From Salvator merianae (lineage: Eukaryota > Chordata > Lepidosauria > Squamata > Teiidae), in assembly GCA_003586115.2 (NCBI GenBank), contig QVOM02000072.1:2198361-2262360 (forward strand): a DNA stretch of 64,000 bases, written 5' to 3'. This document shows, one piece after another, positions 12,950-24,900 of this stretch. The notes under the pieces are model-generated. The model ran no database searches, was not told where the DNA came from, and saw only the letters and a list, made by a program, of their open reading frames with translations. The position numbers were made by a program, and so were the translations under genes. The first letter of the stretch is position 1; each line of letters opens with the position of its first letter.

Positions 12950-15900
12950 GAGTGGCTCCCACAGACTTCAGAATCATCCCGTTAAACTCTCAGAGCTTTA
13001 ACTATACGTCTTTCAGTTAGCCATGAATATTTAAGAAATTGCTATTGCTATGGTAAAGTTATCTTACATAAGTTTCTCACGGAGAGCATCCTGCTGTTAC
13101 TATTAATAATGGTAACTCTAGGCTGTCCGCTGAGCAAATGAACCACAACTGGTACTTAACACAACACTGACTGACCATTTTTAAAAGTATGCGCAATGGA
13201 AAACAAGAATAAGGAAAAGGGGCTCCATGCTTCTGTTTTATCGAGGGCAATAACAAATGCTTCTTTTTCCAGAACCTTTAATGGTGAAAACAATAGCATA
13301 AATACTACTTACTCTCATTCAAATCCACTTCCATCTTGTCTTCTGCATTAGTGCTTGAGTCAAACAAATCTTGCTTTCCTCCATCCTCCTCTTCAGAATC
13401 TGTACTCTCTTCACTGTCTGTACTGCCTGAGCTTTAAAAAAAAAAAAAAAAAAGGAAAGAGGCACTTAGGAAAATAATTTCTTTCCTAGACAATCTGGCA
13501 CATGAGCTGTTATCAACAGGAAGCTCTAGGAGGGAATATGAGCAGCCCCATATCATCTTTGGTCTGAGGTGTTTAAATCCAACATACAACATTGTGAAAA
13601 AATATTTTCCCCTTACGTGATTTCTTCCGTTTTTGCATATTTGTCACAATAGTTTCCTATCTTCAAACAAAATTTAGCATGAGAAAAAGACTACCCCCAT
13701 AAACACAAGATACAGCTTTCAAATGATCATTTCATGTATTCAAGGGAAAAAGGTATTTGTTCCCAGTACCTACATCACCCCTGTGAAAAAACAATCATCT
13801 TCCCTAATCTTAATACTTGGTTGCAATAGATTTTTTTTTAATCTGAAAACACACGAATTACACACTTGTGCAGATACCAAACTCTATACAACTCCAAAGC
13901 CAAGGACACCATAAATACACAGTACTGAAGAATAACTTTAGGGTAAGATCAAAATATAAACTTGATTAACTCTGGTATGCCCAGTACTCAGGCTTACATT
14001 ATTAACACAGAGGCTGAGGGATAAAAATACAATTAATCAATTTATCAATACTGGACTAGTTAAGAAATTTAAAACATTTACTCGGGGAGAGGAAGTGTTT
14101 GGGCCTTTCTGCACTTACTTCAAATCTGGATCTGAGGGCTCTGTAGTCTTCCTCAGGGCCTCTTTTGTTCGCATGGTAGTGCACATTACAGAGGCCCCAC
14201 CCCCTGTTAGTACACTCCTTCTGCACCAGATGGAGTGTGATCCAGATCAGGAGATCTACTGGATTTGCTAGCAGAAGTAAATCCGGACTGTGGAGGCATG
14301 CAGATGGGCCACACCTCTGTGTTCTGGTTTACAGGGTGACCCATTTCGGCAGCACATTTTACTGATGTCCCCGTGCAGATGGGTACTGTCCTGAGCTAAG
14401 GGCAATTTGTCCCAGCCTTGGGGTGGATAGATAGATCCAAATTGCCAGATCAGGACCTTGCACAGGTAAGGGCTGAAAGGCCTTTGTCAGTTTAAAACAC
14501 AGACATAAAAGTACCCTCTGCCATCTTAAAGATACCTGGATCTTCTCTGAGATTCTGGTGTAAAAGTAATGTGTTTCTCTTCCCAGATATCCTCTTCATC
14601 AGAACCACCATCATCAAACTGCTGTATTCGTTCCTTGCAGCACGCCTCAAACAAAGCAATATTGCCCTAATCATTTTTAAGAGGAAACATAGTAAGAAGA
14701 TTAAAATCATAACTCACAAATTCTGAAACTCCTATCTAATTAAGTTTACATACCAACTCACTTTATATGCTGTGCTTAGGGAAAAAAATGAAAATATGCA
14801 ATGCTGGACAAAATTTTGTAGTTATATTAAAATTCAAAATAGTGACAGTTCACTTTGTTGTGATTCTATTTATTACCTTTATAAAATTACTCAGAGCTTG
14901 GAAAAAGATTTTATCAGTAAGAGAGATTCAAATAAACCTTAGAAGGGTGCTATCCAAACTGTATCAGTAATGAGGCAGAGGAATACACTGGACGGAGAAG
15001 CGTTGTGGACCCTTCTTCCTATGTTATGTTCAATGACTCTGCAGAAGTGTCGGCTAGCAGCCTGTTTGCTTCTACCATGGCCTCAGTAGCACTGTCTGAA
15101 ATTGGTTGGATCAGACTTAACAGTAGCTTCAGATTTCTTTCTTTCTGTCCCTGGCAAGGTCCCTTCATTTTCCTAAGGAGACACTGCTAAGCCTTCTACT
15201 CATAGGGCCCGTTTGCACTTGTAACTAGCAAGCATCAAGGATGCAAGACAAGTGTGTTCGCACCACAGGACAGCCGTAACGAACCGGCAGTGGACCTCAT
15301 CCGCTGCCGATCGTTACTAGCGCCCGGAAAAGAAAAAAGGTGTCCGAATCCTCACCTGAAGCTCAAAGTGAGCTTCAGGTGAGGATTCGTTCGCACTTAC
15401 CTCCTTGTCCACGGCGGCGGCCATCTTCTGGGTGATCAGCCCGCCCATCATGCATGCGTGATCATGTGATCACGCAATGCATGATGGGCAATGGGGCCTA
15501 CCCCTTTGCGCAGGCCCGAATGGGCCCGTACGAGGCTCCAATCGAGCCCACGCCGCCACGATTGGGCCAGGGACGCTGGACGAGGCCGCGCTGCGCCCCG
15601 TCCGGCGTTCCGGTGCCCGATTGCGGGCGCGAACAACAGTCGCCGTGGCAGCGGCCTACAAAGCATCAGGCCACTGCCATGGTGACTGGGAGGCCTCACA
15701 TGGAGATGCTGCAGTCGCCATGGCAGCGACCGGACGCTTGCCGGACGCTGTCATGACGAGCATCAGGGATGGATAATGGCGTTTGCATTATCCAGCTTTG
15801 GGTCTGTTTTCAGGCCCCATAGTGCAGACCGTCTGTTCCACGCTAGCCCATTCTAGCGTGGAAAGTGCGAACAGGCCCCTAGTCACAAAAGGAAGGAAGG

Positions 15901-18900
15901 AGAGGATGCAGTGAGGTATGTCTGCGCTCAAGCCAGAAAATAAAGCCCATCTGAGAAACTCTTCAACGTGTCTTCTAAAGCAGACTTGGTCATTGCTTTT
16001 GAGCTGGTGGTGACCGCACAGATTTCCTGCCACCCAGTTCAAAGAAAGGGCTGTGTTCCTTCTCCCTTTACTAATAATGAACTGCAACAAAAGCAGTCAA
16101 CAAGTGCATAAATTCTAGTTGAACTTGTTAGCAGACTGAAGGGAAAAAAATCCTCTCTTTAAAAAAAAAGGGATCCTTTGTCCCAAAGTCTATGCTGTAG
16201 CTTAGAACCACATCATATGGTCTGGGTCACTTCTTAGCTCTCTTTCTCAGCACCATATATAGTGCTTCCAAGATGTCCTAAGGAGCTTGGAAACATGAGA
16301 AGGGCTGCCAACTACCTCCTTATTTTGAGATTTGGATAAGTCAGAGTGGAGCTGTAACTGTACTGGATAACCTGAGGCTTCGGAGTATCTTTAAAGTGTA
16401 TCACAAGAGCAACATTTCAAGTCTACTCTTAAATCAAAGCCTGGAAGAAAAGTTGCATTAACATGCTTACTCCAGAGGACTACAGAACCACTGCAGTGAA
16501 TCACATTATGAGTATCAGTCTATTAATATGCCTTGAGAAAGAAACTTGAATGACTGAATCTTCTTCTTTAAAAATGAAAAAGCAATACCACCAAGAAGAG
16601 CAGACTCTCCTAGTCTCAAATCTCAGAAAGTGAACAAAAGACAATACATTTTTTACAGTCAGTTTTTCCATATTGTCTATATACAAAATAGCAAGAATAA
16701 TGGCAGACGTATACTTACACTTTCATTTGTATTGAGGGTAAAATTGATGTCTGATACACGATCAAAAGAAACACTGTGAACAAAGTACAAATTTATGCAG
16801 TAAAATGGAAGGGAAATTTATTCTACAAAGACAGAAGTTTTGAATTAATTTATTTTATAGAATACTTATTCAGAGAGATGAAATAATAAACATTCTTTTT
16901 AAATACCAAACTTGTGTGCTTTCTGACAGGTGGGAAAAACAAACAAACCCTAACGCTGTATCAAAAGTTTTTGAAACATTTTTTAGGTCATTTAATATAT
17001 AACAAAAGCAGTAGACGCACAATTTCATACTTCTGTAATACAGTAAGTATTAAAAATAATAGTAGGTACACATCACAGAGTGTGGCTATAAGTCACTCCA
17101 GTGTATGGTCAAGATAGATGTATACTGTTCACAAAACTGAAGAGTTAAAAGGGGTCATTTAAGTTAAGCTATATTTAGGAATTCCTACCAAAACATTAAA
17201 GAAGATATACAAATCTGTGTCTGCTAATTTCCTTAACACATGAAGTAGTTCATCATTAAAACCCTCATGAACACGTAAGTGGCTTAATTAGACATGCAGT
17301 ATATTATGCAAATATAACAACAATTAGTGCAAGAGACATAAGCACCATTTCAACATGCTAGGGATGATTTTTTGAACCTTAATGGTTTGGGGCCAGAGTA
17401 CTTTAAGGACGACCTGGATCTGTACCAACTTACTCATATACAGTAGCCTATTCTGCAGATGTAGAGACAACTGCCGATTAGCACAGCAGCAGCTCTGAGA
17501 CTCTTCTGATATGATGATTCTGAGAAAAGCTACTGTGACTAATCAAGTGAGAACCAAAGGAGTCTGGCTCCATGCATGTGCTAACTGACAGAAACAGAGT
17601 TCAGATGTGCTGAAGTAATGAGTGTAGAGGAAAACAGAGCTTTGTAAAAGCCAAGAGGTATGGCAAAGGTCCACCACCACCCCGCACAAAAAATAATATT
17701 CCTTACTGGAGCTTAACCCATCTCAGAATGTGTGAGGAAAGCAAAACTATTCACACTGAGGCAAGGCTTGTAGCTCTGAACCAGCGTGGAGCCTTGCTTT
17801 GGCTTAAGATTGTTTAAAATATTGTCTATCACCAACAGGCATATGTTGCATGATCCTCCTCCTTCCTATTAAGATCATTAGTTTCACTCTTCCCACACTT
17901 CCTGAAGCAGGGAAAGCTCTGCCTTTATCCACCCATACGAAGGCCATTTCTGCTTTATACACTTTATAGCAAATTAGTAGAAGATTAAACAGACGACCAC
18001 AAGGGAACAAGAAGAGCAGAAAGAGAGATGAAATCTGTAAGAACTGATGGTTGGTTTATAAGGGAAAATGGGGCAGGACAGGCTGTCTTTAGTCCTCCAG
18101 TGTAAGAACAGGCTGAGAGTATTCTGAGTTTACTGCAAACATTGTGTGGCGTATCAGCTGTTTTTAAAGAGAACAGGGGAAGATGCATCATTTTCAGGGC
18201 TTCCATCATGAATGAAGAGCCCTGAGGTGAGTGAAGAGCCACCAGAATTAGAGCTCATGGACAAGTGATTTATCAGGGAAACTTTTAAGATGAATGTAGA
18301 TCTGAAGCCCCACCTGGACAGGACTGATGATGGGGTGGAGGTTGCTGCAAGCTTGCTTCTCGACAAGCTGAGAAGGGACCTCTCTTAGGAGGTTACTTAT
18401 AGGAGGAAAGGTTATTATTGACAGCCACGTGTTTGAAGATGTATTTATTGCTCTGGACAAGATAACATTACAGGTACACTCACTAATGAAGGATCTTAAA
18501 TCCTTCTCCATTTCTTTACTAGTGTATCATAGTGATGTGCTAAATGTTTCGGTATGAAATGTTTCACTCTTAAAGAACACTGTTTCGAATGTTCCAAATT
18601 CAAAAGAAAACACTCTTTTGAAAAATGGCCTGTTCTGAGTTGGGAACAAAAGCTGGTCTCGTATTCCAAGGAAACAGGATCTTTAATTGCCAGCCCCAAG
18701 CAAAAGCCACTTCCTCTGCTCAACCAAAAACTGATGGACAGAAGATTTTTTTGCAGTCATGGAGTCCACAATCGTCTTCACTATCAAAAAAGGGGAAAAG
18801 GCTTGTATTGCATCCCTACCAACTTTCCATTAGGACTTGAAGAGACTCCTCTGCTGTCCCCTACAAGGCAGGCTCAGAATACTGAAAATTATTGGGTTTT

Positions 18901-21900
18901 ATTTCATGCACACTCTTAGTGTGCAATATTTATCAGCAAAACTATATTTTTTTCCTGGCGAAAGAGGTGAGCCATTCTAACTTACACCGTTACTAAGGGT
19001 GTGTGATAGTTCACCCCCTCTCTAAACAGAGATGCTTAGCAGAGCTTTCCTTATAATGGAGAAACAGGAAAAGTGAAAAAACAAAAAAGATGCTGCCAAG
19101 AAAAATGCTGTGTTGGTGTGGCCTGCAAGTGTAGTGGGGTCTACTTTTAATGTCATCTAGTGTCAACACTTCCTTTTCTCTGTCATGTTTGTTTTCACTC
19201 TTTTTGTTCTTCCTTGATAACAAAAGCTCTAAGTGTCAGTATTTTGGGAGAGGGGACAAACTGATACATGCCCCTCTCAGCTTGATGTCATCATTTTTAG
19301 GTGTCAACTGAAGAACCTTTCTATTCACCCAAGCTTCTTAGAGAAAGCCATCCAATAGGCTATTAGTTTTGTTTTATTGTATATTTAAGTTTTGTTTTGT
19401 TTTAGAAATGTCTGTTTTGTAAACCACCCTCAGAACTTCAGTTACTGGACAGCTATGTGCATCTAAGTAGTAACTAAGAGATTACATATATCCTGCTTAG
19501 TAACCTTATTGAGGATTAGTTGAATTTTCTCCTTTAGGAATATTATAAGCAGGAGCTATGCTTATACAAGTATTTGGATTTCCTCTCCGAGATATCAGAC
19601 GTGAATGATGGATCAAATTTAAATGACTGGTGGAAAAACAGTGAGTTCACATTCAATAGAAGGAACTTGGGCTGCCTTCCCCCTCCTACCACAGGTCTCG
19701 ATGCCAGGCCAGAGAGGCAGCCCCTGCCTGTCCAAACTGCATCCAGAGGTTTCCTGGTTGCAATGTTGACAGGTGGGGGAGTTGCCCTTCCCTTGTCCAG
19801 ATCACGACCAGGATATCTCCAGGTAGAAAATGGATGGGCAGAGACAGCAGATAACATGCAAACAGCATGCTGCCACTTTAAGAGGAGTGTTACTCTTAAT
19901 TTGGAGGGGGAAGAGCACTAGGCTGGTAGCACTCTTCCCCCTTCCTGTGCAGATACTGCCTCAATTAAAAGCAGGCCTTCAAGAGGTCTACACTTGAATT
20001 GCTGAGTACAAGCTATATACAGTCTTTTCAATGCAGAGGCTGATTCTCACTGGGTTAAACTGTATTCCTGTATTATCTAGTAGCTACTTCTAACTTAGTT
20101 TCCCAAAAGATAAGTAGATACCAACATAAGAGGAGCCTTGCTGGATCAGGCCATGGCCCATCTAGTCCAGCATCCTGTTTCACACAGTGGCCCACCGATT
20201 GCTTCTGGGCATCTCAAGCAGAATAAAAGGAAAAACCTTCACCTGCTCTTGACTCCCCGCAAATGGTTTTACAGACATCCTGCCTGTCTTTCCAACCTGG
20301 AGGTAGTACCTAAGATGTGGGGGAACAAAGCAGGAGTAGCTGAACTGGGGTTGTACCTTTGCTTACCTGCTAGGCAGATGACAAGAGGAATGGCAAAGAA
20401 AGGTTTAAATACTAAGGTCCAGCACATTTCCCCTAGTTTTCCTCCAATTGTGCTAGGAGGATGAAGTTTATTCTTCAACCTGTTGGTTTCAAGACTCCGC
20501 CCTTGATAAGAATTGGAGGTTTTTCTCTTTGGATAGTTTTTTAATGGACCCTGAGAAACACCAAGTGTTTTTTCACCCACACGCCTCCCCCCTAGGGGGC
20601 AAGTGGTAGCAGCTAATCATTGGGCCAAAGCTTACAGCAACCAGAAGGCTTCTGCTGCCCATGTTTAAGGCCAGAGACTGCATTACTCTCACACTTGAGC
20701 ACCTGCCCAGGGGGCCTGGCTAGTGGTGGTCGCCTTGTGTTGATGTATGATGCTTAAGGAGAGATAACACATTCTCCAGGCATGCCCTTTCCCATGCCAG
20801 GCAGCCCCAAGAGTCATCAGGAGTTCCAGGGGCTCTTGAGTGTCAACCTGCCAGGACTCCTTCTGCCTTCTGACACCATGTGGCTCCAGAACACTGGGCA
20901 TCCTGTCCTAAATGTGCAGCTTTTCCCCCCATAGCAATGCTCTCCTTTCCAGCTGCTACTACCACCAACATCCTTTCTGCTTGCTTTTTGTAGTCCTCAA
21001 TACAGCCACTCTTTAAAGGTCCATTTGGTGTCCTGGTCTGTGGCCTAGTCCAATACGAACAGGTCATGGGGGGGGGGGCTTCTGCAACTCTGTAATATGT
21101 GTGGAAGGCAGCCCCCAGACCATTCTGTGAACCACACCACAGCCAAGAGCAGAAAGGGCCTCAGTATTTTCAATGCAGAGATTGATTCTCAATGGTTTAA
21201 ACTCCATTCCTGTATCATCTAGCACCTGATAATAACACATTTCTGAATCCACATAAGCAACTTGTTATGGCATAGGTATGTGTCAAACAGGAGTTCAATG
21301 AGCCCATAACATTAAAGAGTGGCATGTTCCTGACAACTTAAACCAGATTGGGCTCAAAAGTAGAAATTTAGTCAAATGAAACATCAGCTATCAAACATTT
21401 TGAGGGCATCCCTGGTACAGTACATTTTTCCTTGCTCCATCTGGCCTGCAGACAGAAACAGCATGCACTGGTATGAAATATCTCTTGTCCCACTGGAAGC
21501 CTCTCCAGTCACACAGAGGAATGACTCTAAAGAAAATGTCTACTTTTTAACCATTTTAACATGCAATTTCTTTGCAGGTTTGAGGATGTACTTCTCATAA
21601 GGAGCCAGTGCATGAACATGAATAAGAATAGAATAGACAAGCAAAGGGGAAAGATAGAAAATAAAAGAACTGAGCAGAAAGAAGCAGGATTTATGGCAAC
21701 AACGTCAAGATCTAAAGGGAGTTAAGAAAAACAAAGCAGCCCCTGAGGTTTAAGAACAAAACAAAGAGAAGACTTTCAGCTTTGGTTATATATGAAGGCA
21801 GAAACAAAACTAACAAGGATTCAATGGGGGAGGAGGCTACAGACCCCACAAACACCTGGCTGGAGGCACTCACTTTAAGCAAGTGGAAATTACAACAAGC

Positions 21901-24900
21901 CATCTTGCACACCCTCCTTTCAAATAAATATGTGTCTCTCTTTATACAATTTGGAAAGTATTTGAAAAGAGTGTGTGTAAAATATAGGAAAACAAAATAA
22001 CTAATGCCTATACTCACAAGGACAAGATCAAAGTAGAACAAACAAAACCAATCCTTATTTTTATTGGATATTATTTCAACCTGGTCCACATTTATACATA
22101 CTTACTTAGTGCACTAAATATGTTTACATTTTTTTTTTAATCAAAGGGATACTCTAAATGGATGAGAACTCTTTTTCACAATCTTTACACAGCCCAGAAA
22201 TGATCGGAACCATACCTTATGGAAACCAAAAGTATCAGAGTGAAGTTAGAATAGTTATACCAGCTTTCCCATAAAGCAACTAGCAACTCAGTATAGAAAA
22301 CATTCACAATTTCTATTAGGATTATGTCAAAATAAGAAATCCGATCAATGAAGATTATATTTTTTATTATTTTGATTTGAGTGTTTGATTCATAAATGCT
22401 AAAGATGGTGGTATTAGACATGAGCCATACTTTTAAGAGAAAAGGGCACTCTTTTTAATGGCACAGAATGTTTAAGTGAGGAAAAATAAAAAAGAACACC
22501 ACTATACACAGGTCATTGTCACTAGAGAGACAGTCACTAACACACTGTAACACGAACAAACAGAAATCAAAAGGCAAACAAATAAAAACAAACTTATACT
22601 CACTTGCCGATATCATCTTGATCAGCAAACTTCTCATCGTTGAAGCCAAACTGGTCAATAAAATTGGACGTCATTTGTTGCATCTGATAATCAGAAAAGG
22701 CCTGGCAACCCCAGGACCAATGACAGTGATATAATGATTCTAATCGTAGTCTAAATACTACTTGCCCATTTTGCTCCATATTTTCTGCTAATTTTTATAA
22801 TTTTACATAGATGCACATACGTTTATCGAATAGGGAACGCCCTGCGACATTTGGGGTGATCAAACAGTGATCAGTCTTAACCTCCAGAAGGCAACATAAA
22901 TTTGGATGGTATGACAAAGGCCCGAAAATGACAATTATAAAAAGAATACACTGTAAGCTTATTCTGGAGAAAGTATATGCCAAACTTTAGCAAAAAGCTA
23001 AACTCATTCATAAGGCCACTGAATGATGCAGTATTTGGTAAAACAAATAAGCTAGTAGCATCATTCCTTGTAGAAGTCACATGACAAAGAAAAAAATAAA
23101 AACCACAGCCTCTGGAGAGGAAAAAGTGCAATTTCTTAACTGTCACCAGTGGCCTTTTAATTGACCTTATCTCAATTTGCCGAACTGATATTAAGATGAC
23201 TATACTGAAGGCTATGGATGAAGAAATCCATAAACTACGAACGGAGTGGGGGGACGATAGGAGATAATTCTAGAATTGCAACTAAACTAAGGGAACATTT
23301 TCTATAAGTAGTTTTTTTTTTTAAAGAGCCTCTTTTGAGTTTGCTAAAAGAGACTATTGGAAGTCAACTTCAATTTATCTCAGAGCGAGAGAACAAATCT
23401 ACAAAGTGACTAGGCACTTTTCTTCTGCATCATCTAACCCAATGGTGGATTTTCTGGGTTGGATAATGTGGTAGGAAAACTGTTTTGTCACCCTGCTGAT
23501 GCATTCTCCCCCCCCCCCCCCGAATATGCACTGAAGATGAACTAAAACTGAAATGCAGTTGGGCCCTTTAAAATTTTCAGAAGGAGAATAAGACACAGTT
23601 CAATCAGTTGGGTATGGGTCAACTATTCTAAAATAAGTAAATATTATTATAATATTCTTTATATATATATATTTGTTTCAGCTTATGGTTACAAATCACT
23701 ATGATATTTTTTTAACATAATCAAGCTGTATATAAATGTTAAATAGTAAAGTTTTCAATCACAAGAGAATAGGAAACAGAAAATATATTCATTAAAGACT
23801 GTTAGATAAATGGTCCCAACATCATTTGAACATGATGGTATAATTCAGCTATAAAAGCAGGTCTATTTGATTATTTCTTCAAGTCTGCAGTGCTACTACA
23901 TGTCAGTTTATAGTATTTTCCACTTCTCCAACTGCAGCTGGAGCATCACAGTCAGAACACTGAAGCACAGGACTGTGTATGAAGCTCAGCAAACAATTCA
24001 GTGATGGCTTGAGCCTGAGTCAATCTGACCAGTTCAGCTGCTGGCGGAACTTAACTGCTCTGATGTGAGCTCAGATCAGAGGCCACTGGTTGCATCCGCA
24101 CACAGTAAAAAAAAAAAAAAAAGGCTCAAAAGCAGCTTAGTGGCGATAGCATCCACCTGCTAGTGCCTTAACCCACATCAAATGCCAGAAAATGCACATC
24201 TGAAGTGTATTCTCTGGCCTTCAGTGAGGATTAGAAGTTGAATGAGAACACTAGCATCCACATGGTACCACCTCTAAAATTACTTCCGAACTGCCTTTTT
24301 TTAATGTGTGAGGCTGCAGCATGGCCCCAGTTAAATAAAGCAACACCAACTGCATTATTTAACGTAACATAATCCTCACTCTGCCCTCTTAACTGGATTA
24401 CTATGAGCCCCTGCTTCTTGGATATCTATTAGATTCTTAGTACAATTAACAATTTTACTTTAAAGCAAAGCTCTGCCTGGTTTTTAATTGTTTCTTCTGA
24501 AACTGCTCGGGGACACAGGAACTTATTCACAGGGTTAGTGACACAACCACGCCCAGTGGTTCCGTTCTACCACCCACAGCAGAGCAGGTTAAGCGGATCT
24601 GTCTCGAGTTGTTGGTCTTTTTTCCCAGTCTATATTACTTTGCTGGGAAGATGTGAGAGTTGACAGTCATCATGCTGGCTGGAAATAGGTATCAGGCACA
24701 GTCAGGTTCTCCTAATTTCCTCAGCAAGCCCACACAAGTACTTTGGCGCTCTTTCCACAAACACTAGACATGTAACCTCACCTAGTACTTCCTCTAGAGA
24801 GATGGATGAGGTGCTGTTGTCTTGTTAGGAAATATTTAACAGAGCCACTTTTAAGCTACAACTAGTGTGCTGCTGAATTTTAAAGAATTCTTATGAAATT

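Larger units (their letters stand above)
16774..22603 (-). other. PPP6R3: PPP6R3 intron 14
   Basis: Large intron. Holds an L2-like LINE tail piece (17378-17440), two short inverted-repeat elements (18530-18918, 18994-19278), an interspersed repeat (20127-20310), a retroposon-like A/T-rich tail around 19345-19435 and an 11-G run at 21068-21078. No other gene seen. Confidence 0.8.

Noticed and set aside
15454..15776. Several overlapping ORFs of 64-100 codons on both strands.
   Set aside because: Explained by the GC-rich, stop-poor composition of the transposable element there.
23508..23521. 14-C run and the 11-G runs at 4591 and 21068, considered as G-quadruplex sites.
   Set aside because: Single homopolymer runs in isolation; no additional G tracts nearby to support a structured site.
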